A stretch of 64,000 nucleotides of DNA from Agapetus fuscipes (taxonomy: Eukaryota > Arthropoda > Insecta > Trichoptera > Glossosomatidae), in the NCBI GenBank assembly GCA_951799405.1, contig OX637344.1, forward strand, positions 5,890,001-5,954,000. The letters run 5' to 3'. Under the pieces are notes generated by a model that made no database searches, was not told where the DNA came from, and saw only the letters and a list, made by a program, of their open reading frames with translations. Of the stretch, positions 21,001 to 29,689 are shown piece by piece. Numbering within the stretch: the stretch's first letter is position 1; the number at the start of each line of letters is the position of its first letter. The position numbers were made by a program, and so were the translations under genes.

Positions 21001-24000
21001 AACTGTTAATTGAAATGGTCCAACCGGAAAGAATCCCACAACAATATGTCTTGTAGCCTTTGTGTATTGAATCTTACAACATATATTTCAGATAATGATG
21101 GCATGATTGTCATTTTGAAAATAAAAGAAGAAGCTTTGAAAGAAAGCCTGGCTGCCAAAGATTTACTCATTACAACGTTGCTGGATGAAATTGTAAGATT
21201 CTTTTACAACATTATAACACCTTGAGTTTCTGTCTATTCAGTTTACGATTTTTATTTTATTTATTATTATTTCAGGCAAAAATAAGAGATCAATACAGTG
21301 AAAAAATTGTTATTCTTAAAACCTTGGAAAGCGCCATGGAAGAACTGTCTCAAATTTCAAATGAAAATGTGGTTAAAGATGCTCAACAAAATGTTGAACT
21401 TATGTGAGTCATAATCAACTCCATAAAATGAATTTTCTCAGTAACATAATGCACTTATTTTTGTAGATCATATCTTCTCTAGAGGTTGAAAATAATCTTT
21501 ATATTTTAACGATTGAACTAGATGACGAGGAATTAGTTGGCTTTCTCATTGGTGCCGATATGTGACATTGTCACTCGAAGGTCTTCACAAAAGACTCACA
21601 TTCGCTGCTGTCGGCAATCTCTTGAGCCAAACGTGGGAGTCGGTTTCATGTCCTTGGAGCCGCCACTGCAAAAGCACGAACACCAAACTCTGTTGCAAGA
21701 CTTGTACAAATTCTCATTGACCAATGTTCTGGCTCCACTTTTTGCAGAGCCAAAGTCAATTTTCTGTTATTGAAACTACCACCTTAGATGGTTTTGGATA
21801 ACTGGAAATTTCATTTCACCCAGATATATTTGACTTATAGCGTAAATAAATATCTTCACAATTGACACAATCATTTTTAGAGATCAAGAGACTAGCATGG
21901 TTCAATTGGCATACCTTGATAAGGATGTTCAAGTAGAATTTGATGATGACGCCATTGAGAAAAAACGGCACGAAGAGTTGACAGAAATTCTGATGACGAA
22001 AGAAATCCAGATTGCTTTTCTTCAAGAAGATTTGGTGAGAGATCCATATCATTTTTTGCCCAAAAGAAACTTGAGGTGTTTACTCAATTTATAACCTAAG
22101 GATTGTTTTTTTATTTTCATTCTTTTGGATGATTCTCGCTAGTTAAGGAATGTTTAAATGGCATATAATAAATTTAAAACATTCAGAATATTAATTTATT
22201 CATTCTAAAGAACTAAATAGCTTTACAAAATACTCATGGAAAAGGATTGTTTTGTGTATTTTCAGAATGAAATGAAAATTGAAAATGAAGCGTTGAAAAG
22301 GTTGCACAAAAAATCTGTAGATTTGCTATCCACAAAGCTAGAAGTTAGCGCTTTTACAAGCAATGAATATCATCCGATCTACAAGTAAGTAGAATGTTTT
22401 TTTAAACCTTAAACACCCATTGAAGAGTCAAAATTTTGAATGTTATATAAACAAAATTAATTCTTTTTTAACATTTTTTTTAGAGAAGTATCATCTCAAA
22501 TATCAATTGATATTGTGCAAAAGGAAACTCAGGTTGATATACAGAAAAATGATAGCGCTTCTCAAAGTGTTGCTGACATGGTTGATCAAGTTGATACAGC
22601 ATCTCAAAATGTTTCCAATGTGGTTGATACGGTTGATACAGTTTCTCAAACTGGCCCTTGTGTTGCTGACAAAGTTGATGCCGCTTCTCAGAGTGCAACA
22701 TGCGCGGTTGACAGCCTTGATTTTGCTTCTCAAACTGGGAATTCAATATTAAATACTGTTGATACAGGTTCTCAAAGTGAATGTAACGTGATTGATAAAA
22801 TTGATGCTGCTTCTCAAAGTGTAAAATTGGATGAAGAGAAAGTTGATGCGGCTTCTCAAAGTGTGTGGAGCTTTTTGGATACCGTGAATGTAGCTTCTCA
22901 GACTGATAAAATATCAATAGAAGGTCAAGAGGATGCGAATTTTGGAAATGAGGAAATTCATTCGAAACAAAGGGAAGAAATAAGGAAGACGTCTGAAGAA
23001 AGTGTAAGATAATGTTGATTGGTTTCCTAATTATTTGTTTTCAGGGCTGGTTAGTGATGAACCCTTTTTTTTTTAGTTACATATTTATGAACATTTTTTT
23101 CTCGTAGAATGAGTGATCTTTAAATTCTTTATATGGCTTTAAACTGAGGGTTTAGTCTAGTGGTTGACGCTACGGACTCGTAATTGGAAGATAGTGAAAT
23201 AGATTCCCGGCTGAGCACACAAAAAAATCAAACGTGCTCTTCGCTACATTGAAAAATTCACCTGCGTTTATAATGACCGGACACCAAAGGTCCACCCAGG
23301 CTTATAACTGGGTCTCGCTTAAATATTGGTGCTTCATATGGCGACGACAAAGTGTAGAGGCGATTTGTGTCATTAAGTGTGATTCACTCAAAAACTTAAT
23401 AAATTACCTGATTCAGGTTTAGCAATGCTTTTTGGGATTGCGCATTTTGCAAAGTCGACCTTCTATTGTGGATACCCTTGCCGCACGAACTGAGGGCTGT
23501 AGAGAGAACAAATTTATTTTAATCAAATTTGAAAGTGTGTCTTTTCAGGAGATGCTTTGGCTCTGCAGTGAATTCACATAACGGCACTTAAAAAAATGAC
23601 TGAATATTATTTCCTATTACTTACTGACTTTCCGTGTCCGGAACACCATCATATGTGCAGCCCCCAATACTCGGCCACATGAACTCCATTCTCGCTCGCC
23701 ATCACTACGTCCTCAAGCGTGCACGTCGCTCCAATCAGGGGACAAGAGAAAAGATGTTCATTGTTTTGCACGGAGCCACACTCGCAGGTTTCTTCATCTC
23801 TGTAACCCCACTTTTTGAGGTTACTGTAGCAACGGGAGACACCTGTTCTGAGTCTTTTCCTATTTAAAATGTCTTTTTTAGATTATGGATGACAGTATTC
23901 AAGAATACACAATAGGAGTGGATGATGATGACTTGGTGAACACTGACTCCAATGAGAGTCTTCAGGAATCTGAAGAATACATAAAAATGGAGAGATCATT

Positions 24001-27000
24001 CTATGATATATCACCTATACAAGAAGAAGACAGCTGCATTAGTGGGGTAAACAAGATATTTGAATATTTTTCTTCTTCTTACCCAGCCTTTGTTAGTCCA
24101 CTCCTGGACGCAGACCTCTTTGTATATTTTCGGTGATTTGTAATCGACTCCTATGCTTAGCCTATTTTATAAGTTAGACATTGATGTCTACTTGAAATGA
24201 GTTGGTAATGAGTCACCACGTTTACCCGACGGGTTGATGACTACCTGTTGGTTCGTGGGCACTATTTCATTTCATCCTTATCCGACATGAAAACCTGGTA
24301 ATTATCCGCCTACCCGCCACCTTGGGGGCACACTCTGGTTTACAAATCCCTCTTACAGATATTTGAATAGTTTATTATAAAAGGTATTAAACCCCAATAT
24401 AATACTTTTAAAGGAATTATACAGTTTAGTTCTATTAACTTAAATACGTATGGCCGTATAATGTATTTGCAATCACTTTGAGTTGAATTTTAGAAATTAA
24501 TAAACGACACTAAAACCGGACCGGTCCGTAGTCCGTAGTGGCAACACTTCGGACTCATAAATGGAAGGTTGTGGATTCGGATCCCGGCGGAGCACAAAAA
24601 TATACCATTTACATCTCGAATGTGCTCTTCGCTGGGTTGAAAATTTTATAAAAACCTTCACCAATGACCGGTCACCAAAGGTCCATCCAGCCTTACAGCA
24701 ACTAGGGTCTTGCTTGAGTATTGGCGCTTTGTAGCGACGACCAAGCTCGTACCCCTCTGCGGCACTACAACAAGTGTCATAGACCCCTAGAGTCTTTAGA
24801 ATCTAGGGAGTCTCCCGCACAGGATTTCTTAAAAAAAAAAAAAAAAATCACGCACGGTAAACGACAACTTGTATCTAAATGCATGGTGGATATGAGGGCT
24901 TTGTGTGAGCTGCTTATAAGATTTAAGCCTTATGAGATTTAAGATAAGAGCAATCAAAATATTATGCAGGTGTTTATTTATTGTAACATCATTTCAACGT
25001 AGGGGGTTGATTTTAAAAGACAGAAATTGCTGAAGTCTTTTTTATGAACTATCTTTCTTATGCTTTTAGAGTGAATTTGAATTCAAAGGCAGTGATCTGG
25101 ATTCAATGTCGAATGACGGTAAGAATGTAAAAGAAGAAAAAGAGGATAAATCAGTTCAAGTCAGCGATGTGGACGAACTGTCTGAGAATGGTGCACAAAG
25201 TGAACTGTTTGTAGAAATTGACAAATTAATGGAATCGATCAATTTAAAAGATGAAACGATTGAACATTTACAGAATGAAATTGTAAGTACGTAAATTTTA
25301 ACGTGTTAAAATGGGAAATACCACCTACTCCTTAAACACATTAGGCTCGTAAATTTGAAGGAGGTTGTAGGATCGATTTCTAATGGAGCTAACAAAAAAT
25401 ATAATTTTTAAAATTTGTTTGTTGAAAAAATCATCTTCAGTCAGTGGTCACTAAAGTTCCATCCAGCCTCACAGCAATTGGGTCTTGCTTGTGTAATTGG
25501 CGCAATCTGTACCTAGCCCTATTTCAAGGAAATATATTAAATATGCCACCTCCATTTCAAGGAAATTTGGCAAGAGTTGCCGGGTGTGTGTTCATTTGAG
25601 GCTTGGGTCGTATTTTGTAAGTACACATGCAGCATATTTAAGCGCCAAAGTACATGTTTTTTACTGTAGCCCTGCATTATTTGTGAATCATGAATGTTGA
25701 ACCGAAAATATTTTCTTTCCAAGTTTTACAACTTAGATTGTAGATACATATGAAGTGTGTGTAAGCGCGAACTTACAAGTGTTTACTTTTGGGTATGCAT
25801 AAAATATTATGAATTTTAAATGTCAATTTATCTTTACATCTTAGATTATGGCTTGTGAGATTGATGTCATCGTTTTGTAAAACTATCTTTATAGAAGCAG
25901 ATACAGATTCTTCGTGAAAACGAACTCGAGGAATTCAAGAGTCAGTTGAAAATTATTTCTGAATCGAACCAAAGTGCGTTGGATCAAAAGTCCAAAGTCG
26001 ACACAGGAGTCCAGTCTGACATTCTGGTTGTCCGTGATCAAGACACGACCATGGATGATGGTATTGTGGCAAGCAGTGATGAGTTCAGGAAAATTGCTGA
26101 CTTGCAAGGACAGGTGTCTAGGCTGGAGATGGAAAATTCGGAGATTAGTCAGTTGAATCATCAGCTATCTACGTATATTGGAAGTTTAAAAGAAGTATGT
26201 GTTATTTACGAGTATATTTAAGAAAATGGTTTTCAGAAATTGCTTGGGAGTGTTTGTACAAAATATGTTTTTTTTTATTTCAGTCGGAGGATGAAAAATA
26301 CGAAAGTGATGTTTCAGACATAACTATGTGAGAAGTATAATATTTTTTAAACCATTAAATAAATAAAATTGTACCTTAATAAAGATTGATACTGGATTGG
26401 ATACACATAGTCAAGAGCATGGATTTGGTACAAATTCCATAAATAACAGAATTGTGACTTCACAAGGCCGGGTTGCTTAGGGATAACAAGTTAATATTTT
26501 TCTGATGGTTACTATAGACCAGTGTTTTTGTCTTCATACACATATTACAAAATTCAGTAGGTAAGAATGACCGTGCTGATGAAACTTCCAGCGCAGGCAC
26601 CATTAGTTTGTCAAAGCGGTGGCTCAACCGACGGCTAAAATGTCTAAGAATCGTAATTTGACAAATGTTGTGAATCATAAACAAGCACATAGAATCATTG
26701 AACCTTTTTTGTCTCTCTGTGGGTTTCTCTTCTGTCTTTCATTGCCCCCACAGATTGAAAAATACTGCTATAGACCTTAGCCACATGGACGATTGACGTT
26801 TCAAAAAACTGATTTCGAATTTTGCGTTGAGTCCATTGTGTCTATAGGAAGTGAAGTGATGGTTAAGGTTTTTTTTTCCTCTTTTTGGAATTTATTTAAG
26901 ACACTAACTTGAAAGTGAAAACTCGTTTTTTTATGACATGTATCTTTGAAGTGTAAATTTATTTTATTAAAAAGTAATTTTATAAAATTGAATTTTAATT

Positions 27001-29689
27001 TCAGCGGGGCACCGAATTCACGCGCAGTTGTAAAATGCAACGACAAAACTGACGTGGAAGATTTTCTTTGTGAAAGCAAGACGATGGATGATCTGAAAAG
27101 GGAGAATCAATATTTGAGACAGAAAAATTTCGAACTCGGCAATGACCTCAAGGAATTCACAGTTGAGTCACAAAAACATGATTTAATTTTGTATAACTTA
27201 TTTCTTATACTCTTTAAATTGTATGCATGTTCACTGATCGCTTTTTTTTTTGCTTTAGGATAATATTGAAAACATTGAGATGCTGAAAAGTCAACTGAAC
27301 AAATATGTGAACGATGCGCAAAACAATTTGGAAGAGTCCGACGACTACAGAAAATGCTTGATGGATTCTTTATCAAGGGTAAGGCAATTGAATTTAAAAT
27401 TATAAGTCTTTTCATTTGTCAGTTTCCTTTTTATCTCTGTTTCAGGGGAAGTCGGCATGAGTTGCATTGCTGGGTTTACGTTTAGTTTGGGCTTAAGTCT
27501 TATTTCGTAAATTCACATGCAATATTGTGTAAGCATGAACTTACATAGCTTGTGAGCACACATTTAATGTGAATCTTTATTCCGAATGACATAATTTTTC
27601 CCCAGATTTTTCAAATAATCCGACTTCATTTTTTGATTTTTAAAAAGTAGATTTGTGAGGTAGAGTGCAATTCCCCTACCTATTTACTTAATTATTGTAT
27701 GTTATTTGAATGAATTATTAATTAATAATTATCCGATGACATCTGTTTAACCAGGATCAAAGTGATGGTGAAATGACTCAAGCGGGGATCGAACCAACGT
27801 TATTCTATTCCAAATACGCTATAAAGATCAGCCACTTGACTCCCTCAGCCATAACACCGATATTTACTATCAATAATTTCAGGAGCTTGCTGTGAGGTCT
27901 AAGAAAGCCATATCCTACTCTCACGGCCTTGACAAGCAGCGTCAGCAGTTTGAGGATGAGATCAAGAAGCAGCTGGAGGAGACTGTCAGGATCTATGAGC
28001 TGGCGCAGATGGACCTCAGGCAGGAGCAGCTGGAGAGAGAACAACTGCAGGAAGATCTCTACATGGTGGCCAAGGAGAGAGATGAACTGATGGCGGAGAA
28101 TAGGAAACTAAAGAGTTGTAGAGTTTCCCTTCTTTATTGTACTTGTCCAGCTGCCATTCCGCTAGGTGTGGTCATACCTCCACAGATGCGTCACCAGTTT
28201 ATTCTGACCTAGCACACTTCTTTCATCTCCTCGACATGCATCATGCATAGGAACTCTTCTCTAATCCTCAATCTGTAGATTTCATTCATTTTCAATCTCA
28301 CCTAAAAAATCAGATTTTCATTCCCCCATTTCAACTGAAGTGGTTAGAATAAGGCCGGCCCCTTACCTGTAAAAATATGTTCCACTCGCCACATGCGAAA
28401 CCCTTCGGGAATAACGCGGCCAGGAGTTATACTATATGTGTAGCTTAGTTGCGTTTTCAAGTAAATCAAATTACGAGTAGATTTAAAATCAAATTACGAG
28501 TAGATTTTTTATTTGAACACTTTTATTAATGGCAACTGTTTGTATAGCCTTCTCCTTTTAGTGATTTTCAAAATTTTGATACTGAAACATTTATACAAAA
28601 AAAGATATAGGTATAGATGATTGGAAATATTCTATTTTTAATATAAGACAGTTATTTTTTGTTTTATGTGCAAGCATTTTCTCTTTTCGTAGGTTGTAAA
28701 AGAGTCTCGCAACATAGAAAATCAAATGACAGATTTTCAATCAAAGGATCGCCCAGGAAATTTGTAAGTGCTGGCGTTGAATGTGAATAAACTTACTATA
28801 AATGTTTAAGTGAGGAAATAACTAGAAATATTTGTTTTTGAAGGACAGCAAGATTTCTGATATCGCAGGAAAGGGAAAAGGCCAACATAGGTGTAATACA
28901 TATTCTATTCTTATTTATTTTTATAACTTACCTAGGTGTTAATTTTTGTTAATTTAATTGATTTTTTTCAGCTTAGAAATCTGTGAAATTTCGCTGAATA
29001 ACAGATGTGATTATTCCGATGAGAATACAAATGCACCAAGTTTTATGAACCCTGAAATTTTTTTAAATTTTTTGCAGTACTTTTCTGCCCACCAATTAAC
29101 AAAGCTTTCGAAACAATATATTTTTCCTAAAATTATTGAAGAAAAATTATTCAAGAATAGAAGCAAAAATAATGAAGAAAACAATGGATCCAAAACAAAA
29201 ATAACTTCACATGGGGCACTAGCAAGAAAATATAATTCAATTTTAAAGATTAATTTGAGCAAAAGTGAAAATTGTATTGCCCTTGTAAATTCAAAGGAAA
29301 ATGAAAATGAAAATTTTGAACATTTGTTGGATGAAAAAATAAGACAAATTAATTTGAATGCTATTGTGGAATCTAACGAAGGGTGCAAGAGAAAGAAGTT
29401 ACAAATTTGCAAATCTTTTAAAAAAAGCGTTTGCTTTGAACGGTCTGTCGATGATTTTAATCGGGAACTGAAAGTGAAATTGGAATCACTGTTGGCGAAA
29501 AAACATGGCAAAAAAGATAAGAAATATTCTGTGGAGTTTATCAAAAGAAATAATGGAGGTAAATTAAAAATGTTGAGGAAATTGATTAAGGAACATGTTG
29601 AATTGAAGAAAAGAGGGAAAAAGTTGTACGAAAACCAAGATGCTAAGGTTGTTATAACAAATGTACACACTCTTATTCTGAATGTTTAA
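14791..29689 (+). CDS. Large acidic coiled-coil protein, about 16 coding exons, unidentified
   Basis: I do not recognise this protein. Exons (coordinates in the following entries) join in phase through 15 introns to give about 1234 residues, the only doubtful junction being 28114/28703. Order: residues 1-94, conserved-looking N-terminus ([38 protein letters not shown]); about 95-225, acidic, with four 10-residue repeats; 226-390, coiled coil; 414-536, nine 14-residue VDxASQ[S/T] repeats; 566-690, acidic; 691-995, coiled coil ending in a strongly heptad-like E/Q/L segment; 996-1234, Lys/Asn-rich tail. There is no signal peptide or membrane segment. Several peptides resemble LC8 (DYNLL) ligands, so a microtubule, centrosome or cilium scaffold is possible but unproven. 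The ATG sits in CACCATGA. A putative AATAAA lies at 29936. The exon pieces could belong to two genes, but consistent phases argue for one. Confidence 0.7.
15240..15480 (-). repeat. SINE-A copy, diverged
   Basis: On the - strand: tRNA-like head GCTCAGTTGGTTCATACTTG, then GCTCAGCCTTCACAATAAAT and CAGCCCTCTTGGGAGCTGAG, the body words of SINE-A. Lies in intron 1. Confidence 0.65.
15481..15538 (-). repeat. R1 remnant interrupted by the LTR element
   Basis: AAAGTGAACCAATTTTTTTAG and GATCAGCGTCTTAACAAC correspond to R1 in - orientation up to GGTTGGTATG. The LTR starts there, and the far side (20032 on, TTATTAGACAA) may be the degraded CTATAAGTCAA continuation. Confidence 0.5.
15539..15703 (-). repeat. 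3' LTR of the CsRn1-like element
   Basis: 165 bp with TG/CA ends. Differs from the other LTR only at 15693 (G on + against A at 20021). Confidence 0.93.
15704..15719 (-). other. Polypurine tract
   Basis: The - strand reads TGCTGGAGGGGACCTC directly before the 3' LTR; the GGAGGGGA core is the likely plus-strand primer. Confidence 0.6.
15780..18950 (-). CDS. pol: Retrotransposon Pol polyprotein (protease, RT, RNase H, integrase)
   Basis: Copies element RNA to DNA and integrates it. Numbered from the first Met of the open frame: protease [13 protein letters not shown] with DTG at 44-46; RT from about 195 with [15 protein letters not shown] at 342-345; RNase H with D496, E537, D562 and D607 (VDAS, DREL, TDHK, ADALS); integrase zinc site H686/H690/C720/C723, and catalytic D752, D811, E847 with the D-35-E spacing; then a GPF-type C-terminal module (APYEGPFSV) and an [13 protein letters not shown] end. 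There is no chromodomain. Translation most likely enters from gag by a -1 shift at 18920-18926, so the nominal Met at 18950 is not the real start. Frame-shifted fusion length is 1318 residues. All catalytic residues are present, so this copy may be competent. Confidence 0.95.
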   Translation of the reverse strand: MHRTLQVSGKLHKPPTVAASEELKKNCCRLVIRDQRSNKRFLIDTGSDISAIPKTVNTPHKLASPTLYAANGTRIQTYGTHTISIDVGLRRLFSWTFIIADVTQPIIGADFLSHHNLLVDLKKKQLVDGTTGLIAIANRLLGPSDGLSTIDVNNKDDYNMILQQFPSITRPQIHHASTRHSVKHAIQTTGRPVFAKARRLAPKQLEAAKEEFRKMCEQGICQPSKSSWSSPLHMVSKPNGGWRPCGDYRQLNAQTIPDRYPIPSLQDFSHKLNKMSIFSTIDLTRAYHQIPIEDDDVEKTAIITPFGLFEFKAMQFGLCNAAQSFQRFMHKVLQDLEFCFVYIDDILIASRDATQHKDHLRQLFTRLTEYGLVINPDKCVFGAQEVKFLGQLINKQGIKPAEEKVKAICDYALPTTAKDLRRFLGMINFYRKFIPKAIEKQQILYDSIAKVKKGDKKPITWTEEMIHAFQQTKTDLANATLLIHSDENAEISIMVDASNTAMGAVLQQWTHNQWSPLAFYSKKFSAAQLKYSTYDRELTALYEAVKYFRRMLEGRSFHIKTDHKPITYAFNKNKQNASPRQERQLDYVSQFTTDIRYVPGEENVVADALSRVETIAIPPQTDFEQMAEEQKQDSELETFFTENSSLQMKQLLIPGGNKMIWCDTSTGTIRPFVPRSMRKNIIQQYHDISHTGPKPTYKSIRTRYVWPNMQSDIKKLVKTCISCQRTKTSRHTTSPLQEFPTPDERFQWIHIDLVGPLPPSQGQTYCLTIIDRYTRWPEAIPISDITAKTVAAALITNWIARFGVPATIVTDQGRQFESQLFFEITKTLGIKHNRTTAYHPQSNGLIERWHRTLKAAIKAHTTVKWTEHLPMILLGLRNAIREDIGHSPAELTYGTTLRLPGDFFQDTTPAEPGSFARELQQSLQDIRPTPTGNHGKRRTFVHKALKDCTHVFVRTDASRTPLQAPYEGPFSVAKKSEKYFSVMIKGQAKNITIDRLKPAYMPEDTTETTNADPKPVPVVARENTPTTATPATPGTPATTTTTTRSGRKVHFPDRFY
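18899..19735 (-). CDS. gag: Retrotransposon Gag with CHCC zinc finger
   Basis: 278-residue structural protein that would form the particle and bind element RNA. The N-terminal two thirds resemble the retrotransposon capsid region ([41 protein letters not shown]). The C-terminus is Asn/Arg/Gln-rich, with a zinc finger C250-x2-H253-x9-C263-x3-C267 in place of the usual CCHC. The ATG follows an 18-base T run on the + strand (A run on the sense strand). It overlaps pol by 52 bases in the -1 frame. Confidence 0.92.
   Translation of the reverse strand: MATGENPTTCVAAVSVKLAPFWKENAALWILRAETQFRQANITVDITKFDHLVMSLDDATLTIVADIVTAPPATEKYEALKKALLNAFHESEETRITRLLNDIHLGDTKPSHMLLKMKQLAGTNSADITIVKRLWLHRLPQSVQVILSGSNNQPLSEQAATADRIMEVYQNSEHTVAATSQSSALTASSTSPKTEESNMQYIIKQLEAINKRLERLEQCNRNRSQSRNRNHNRDLKNNQNGKQNQQTGYCYFHNKYGNKAYKCTEPCKFPGNFTSPPQ
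18920..18926 (-). promoter_or_regulatory. -1 ribosomal frameshift heptamer G GGA AAC
   Basis: The sense strand reads CCG GGA AAC TTC in the gag frame, an exact X-XXY-YYZ slippery site seven codons before the gag stop. After a -1 slip the next codon is CTT, giving ...[12 protein letters not shown] in pol. A downstream stem was not worked out. Confidence 0.8.
19849..19865 (-). other. Primer binding site (tRNA-Trp type)
   Basis: TGGTGACCCCGACTTGG on the sense strand, one base after the 5' LTR. Its first 13 bases are complementary to the 3' end (GUCGGGGUCACCA) of insect tRNA-Trp as I recall it. Confidence 0.8.
19867..20031 (-). repeat. 5' LTR of the CsRn1-like element
   Basis: 165 bp; on the + strand it runs from TGTAAAGGTCTTTGATTG to AAAATCACTACA. 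Adjoins the primer binding site. Confidence 0.93.
20098..20488 (+). CDS. Coiled-coil gene exon 2 (B) with acidic repeats
   Basis: Acceptor TTTTTTTCTTGTTAAG, phase 0; donor GACAAGA|GTAAGA, phase 1. Acidic Ser-rich sequence ([19 protein letters not shown]) contains four 30-bp repeats. The frame stays open to 20523 past the donor. Confidence 0.7.
20215..20334 (+). repeat. 4 x 30-bp coding minisatellite
   Basis: Four in-phase units encode IISDDDPE[T/S]N. Units differ at only one or two bases, so the expansion is recent. Confidence 0.92.
20489..21091 (+). other. Intron 2 of the coiled-coil gene
   Basis: Holds an alternating CACACACGCGCATGTGCATG stretch near 20777 and no recognised repeat. Confidence 0.6.
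21092..21192 (+). CDS. Coiled-coil gene exon 3 (C)
   Basis: Acceptor ACATATATTTCAG, donor GAAATT|GTAAGA. Encodes [18 protein letters not shown], start of the first coiled coil. Phase 1 in, phase 0 out. Confidence 0.75.
21276..21403 (+). CDS. Coiled-coil gene exon 4 (D)
   Basis: Acceptor TTATTATTATTTCAG, donor CTTAT|GTGAGT, phase 2. Helical sequence ([18 protein letters not shown]). Confidence 0.75.
21404..21880 (+). other. Intron 4 of the coiled-coil gene
   Basis: The block 21540-21770 is less AT-rich (TGTCGGCAATCTCTTGAGCC), perhaps an old insertion. It cannot be classified. Confidence 0.45.
21881..22034 (+). CDS. Coiled-coil gene exon 5 (E) with LC8-like peptide
   Basis: Acceptor AATCATTTTTAG, donor GATTTG|GTGAGA, phase 0. 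Contains DKDVQVEF (21918-21941), close to the LC8 ligand pattern [K/R]-x-[T/V/I]-Q-[T/V]-[D/E]. Confidence 0.75.
22266..22384 (+). CDS. Coiled-coil gene exon 6 (F)
   Basis: Acceptor TGTATTTTCAG, donor TACAA|GTAAGT, phase 2. [19 protein letters not shown] continues the coiled coil. Confidence 0.75.
22484..23003 (+). CDS. Coiled-coil gene exon 7 (G) with nine 14-residue repeats
   Basis: Acceptor CATTTTTTTTAG, donor GAAAGT|GTAAGA, phase 0. Begins [26 protein letters not shown] (22521-22541) resembles an LC8 ligand. The VDxASQ[S/T] array follows, then an acidic/basic end. Confidence 0.78.
22548..22916 (+). repeat. 9 x 42-bp coding minisatellite (VDxASQ[S/T] repeats)
   Basis: Units begin at 22548, 22590, 22632, 22674, 22716, 22758, 22800, 22842 and 22884 (the last partial). 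Each keeps the pattern [VIL]-D-x-x-S-Q-[S/T/N] followed by seven variable residues. The exact 14-residue period with varied codons points to selection on the protein rather than a fresh expansion. Confidence 0.92.
23150..23425 (+). mobile_element. SINE-B copy (tRNA-derived)
   Basis: In intron 7. Head with A box GTCTAGTGGTTGACGC and B-box-like ATAGATTCCCGGC; body CCGGACACCAAAGGTCCACC and TTGGTGCTTC; tail GTGTGATTCACTCAAAAAC. Confidence 0.8.
23590..23870 (-). pseudogene. LINE ORF2 C-terminal relic
   Basis: On the - strand it encodes [16 protein letters not shown], then CECGS.QN.EHLF.CPL, the RTG...KWG / CxCG...H...CP signature at the C-terminus of many insect LINE ORF2 proteins. Short and broken; lies within intron 7. 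A related piece is at 36150-36520. Confidence 0.6.
23882..24046 (+). CDS. Coiled-coil gene exon 8 (H)
   Basis: Acceptor AAAATGTCTTTTTTAG, donor AGTGGG|GTAAAC, phase 0 both sides. Acidic ([19 protein letters not shown]) with a possible phospho-site cluster ([13 protein letters not shown]). Confidence 0.72.
24160..24510. other. Intron 8, unclassified sequence
   Basis: TTTACCCGACGGGTTGATG and CGCCTACCCGCCACCTTGG blocks are less AT-rich but match nothing else in the window. Confidence 0.4.
24515..24775 (+). mobile_element. SINE-B copy
   Basis: Most complete head-to-body copy: GTAGTGGCAACACTTCGGAC, GATTCGGATCCCGGCGGAGC (B box), ACCGGTCACCAAAGGTCCAT, GGCGCTTTGTAGCGACGACC. Confidence 0.82.
25070..25282 (+). 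CDS. Coiled-coil gene exon 9 (I)
   Basis: Acceptor TTCTTATGCTTTTAG, donor GAAATT|GTAAGT, phase 0. Contains DKSVQVSD (25145-25168), LC8-like, and ends in heptad-like sequence ([15 protein letters not shown]). Confidence 0.76.
25340..25510 (+). mobile_element. SINE-B copy, diverged
   Basis: GGCTCGTAAATTTGAAGGAGG, GTCAGTGGTCACTAAAGTTCC and TGTGTAATTGGCGCAATCTG match the SINE-B order. Confidence 0.7.
25543..25745 (+). repeat. R1 repeat, 5'-truncated
   Basis: Begins at the GCCACCTCCATTTCAAGGAA block and ends CAACTTAGATTGTAGATA. In intron 9. Confidence 0.7.
25746..25852 (+). repeat. R1 repeat, 3' half only
   Basis: GTGTAAGCGCGAACTTACAAG to ACATCTTAGATTATGG. Follows the previous R1 copy head to tail. 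Confidence 0.7.
25895..26194 (+). CDS. Coiled-coil gene exon 10 (J)
   Basis: Acceptor ATCTTTATAG, donor AAAGAA|GTATGT, phase 0. Two coiled-coil stretches flank VDTGVQSDI (near 26000), which resembles the GIQVD class of LC8 ligands. Confidence 0.78.
26284..26327 (+). CDS. Coiled-coil gene exon 11 (K), micro-exon
   Basis: 44 bases, acceptor TTTTTATTTCAG, donor ACTAT|GTGAGA, phase 0 in and 2 out. Encodes [14 protein letters not shown]. Supported only by splice sites, phase and acidic content. Confidence 0.6.
26420..27004 (+). other. Intron 11 with broken MITE-D pieces
   Basis: GGCCGGGTTGCTTAGGGATAA (26465) and GCGTTGAGTCCATTGTG (26823) match opposite parts of MITE-D. The rest is unclassified. 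Confidence 0.45.
27005..27161 (+). CDS. Coiled-coil gene exon 12 (L)
   Basis: Acceptor TTTTAATTTCAG, phase 2. Donor TTCACA|GTTGAG is weak but gives phase 0 and joins the next exon. Encodes [19 protein letters not shown]. Confidence 0.68.
27259..27378 (+). CDS. Coiled-coil gene exon 13 (M)
   Basis: Acceptor TTTTTTTGCTTTAG, donor TCAAGG|GTAAGG, phase 0. Coiled coil ([18 protein letters not shown]). Confidence 0.75.
27438..27595 (+). repeat. R1 repeat, 5'-truncated and degraded
   Basis: Starts at CTCTGTTTCAGGGGAAGTCGG. Body recognisable to ACATTTAATGTGAATCTT; in intron 13. Confidence 0.65.
27883..28114 (+). CDS. Coiled-coil gene exon 14 (N), conserved-looking coiled coil
   Basis: Acceptor ATCAATAATTTCAG. 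GC-rich and strongly heptad-like ([39 protein letters not shown]). The donor is uncertain: CTAAAGA|GTTGTA at 28114 gives phase 1. A LINE-2 relic begins about 20 bases later. Confidence 0.7.
28130..28265 (-). mobile_element. LINE-2 C-terminal relic
   Basis: CTGCCATTCCGCTAGGTGTG and CCTCCACAGATGCG match 58300 and 63900. It is the complement of the LINE-2 KKVM...CKD.KKW...CGG end. Confidence 0.6.
28330..28462 (+). repeat. SINE-A 3' part
   Basis: TTCAACTGAAGTGGTTAGAA, GGCCGGCCCCTTACCTGTAA, CGCCACATGCGAAACCCTTC and TATACTATATGTGTAGCTTA correspond to the SINE-A tail region seen at 44810 and, inverted, at 50600. Confidence 0.75.
28703..28763 (+). CDS. Coiled-coil gene exon 15 (O), boundary uncertain
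   Basis: The obvious acceptor TTTTCGTAG ends at 28692, but starting at 28693 would be phase 0 and not fit the phase-1 exon 14. Starting at 28703 restores the frame. The donor GAAATTT|GTAAGT is good. Encodes [19 protein letters not shown]. Confidence 0.5.
28972..29689 (+). CDS. Coiled-coil gene exon 16 (P), terminal
   Basis: Acceptor TTGATTTTTTTCAG, phase 2. 238 residues and TAA. Lys/Asn/Glu-rich with runs such as [18 protein letters not shown], and a basic helical end ([19 protein letters not shown]). The AT-rich codon use matches exons B-M. Confidence 0.72.

Noticed and set aside
29011..29670. Long open frame on the - strand opposite the terminal coiled-coil exon
   Set aside because: It is the complement of Lys/Asn-rich coding sequence, giving a Phe/Leu/Ser-rich translation without domains; a shadow of exon 16.
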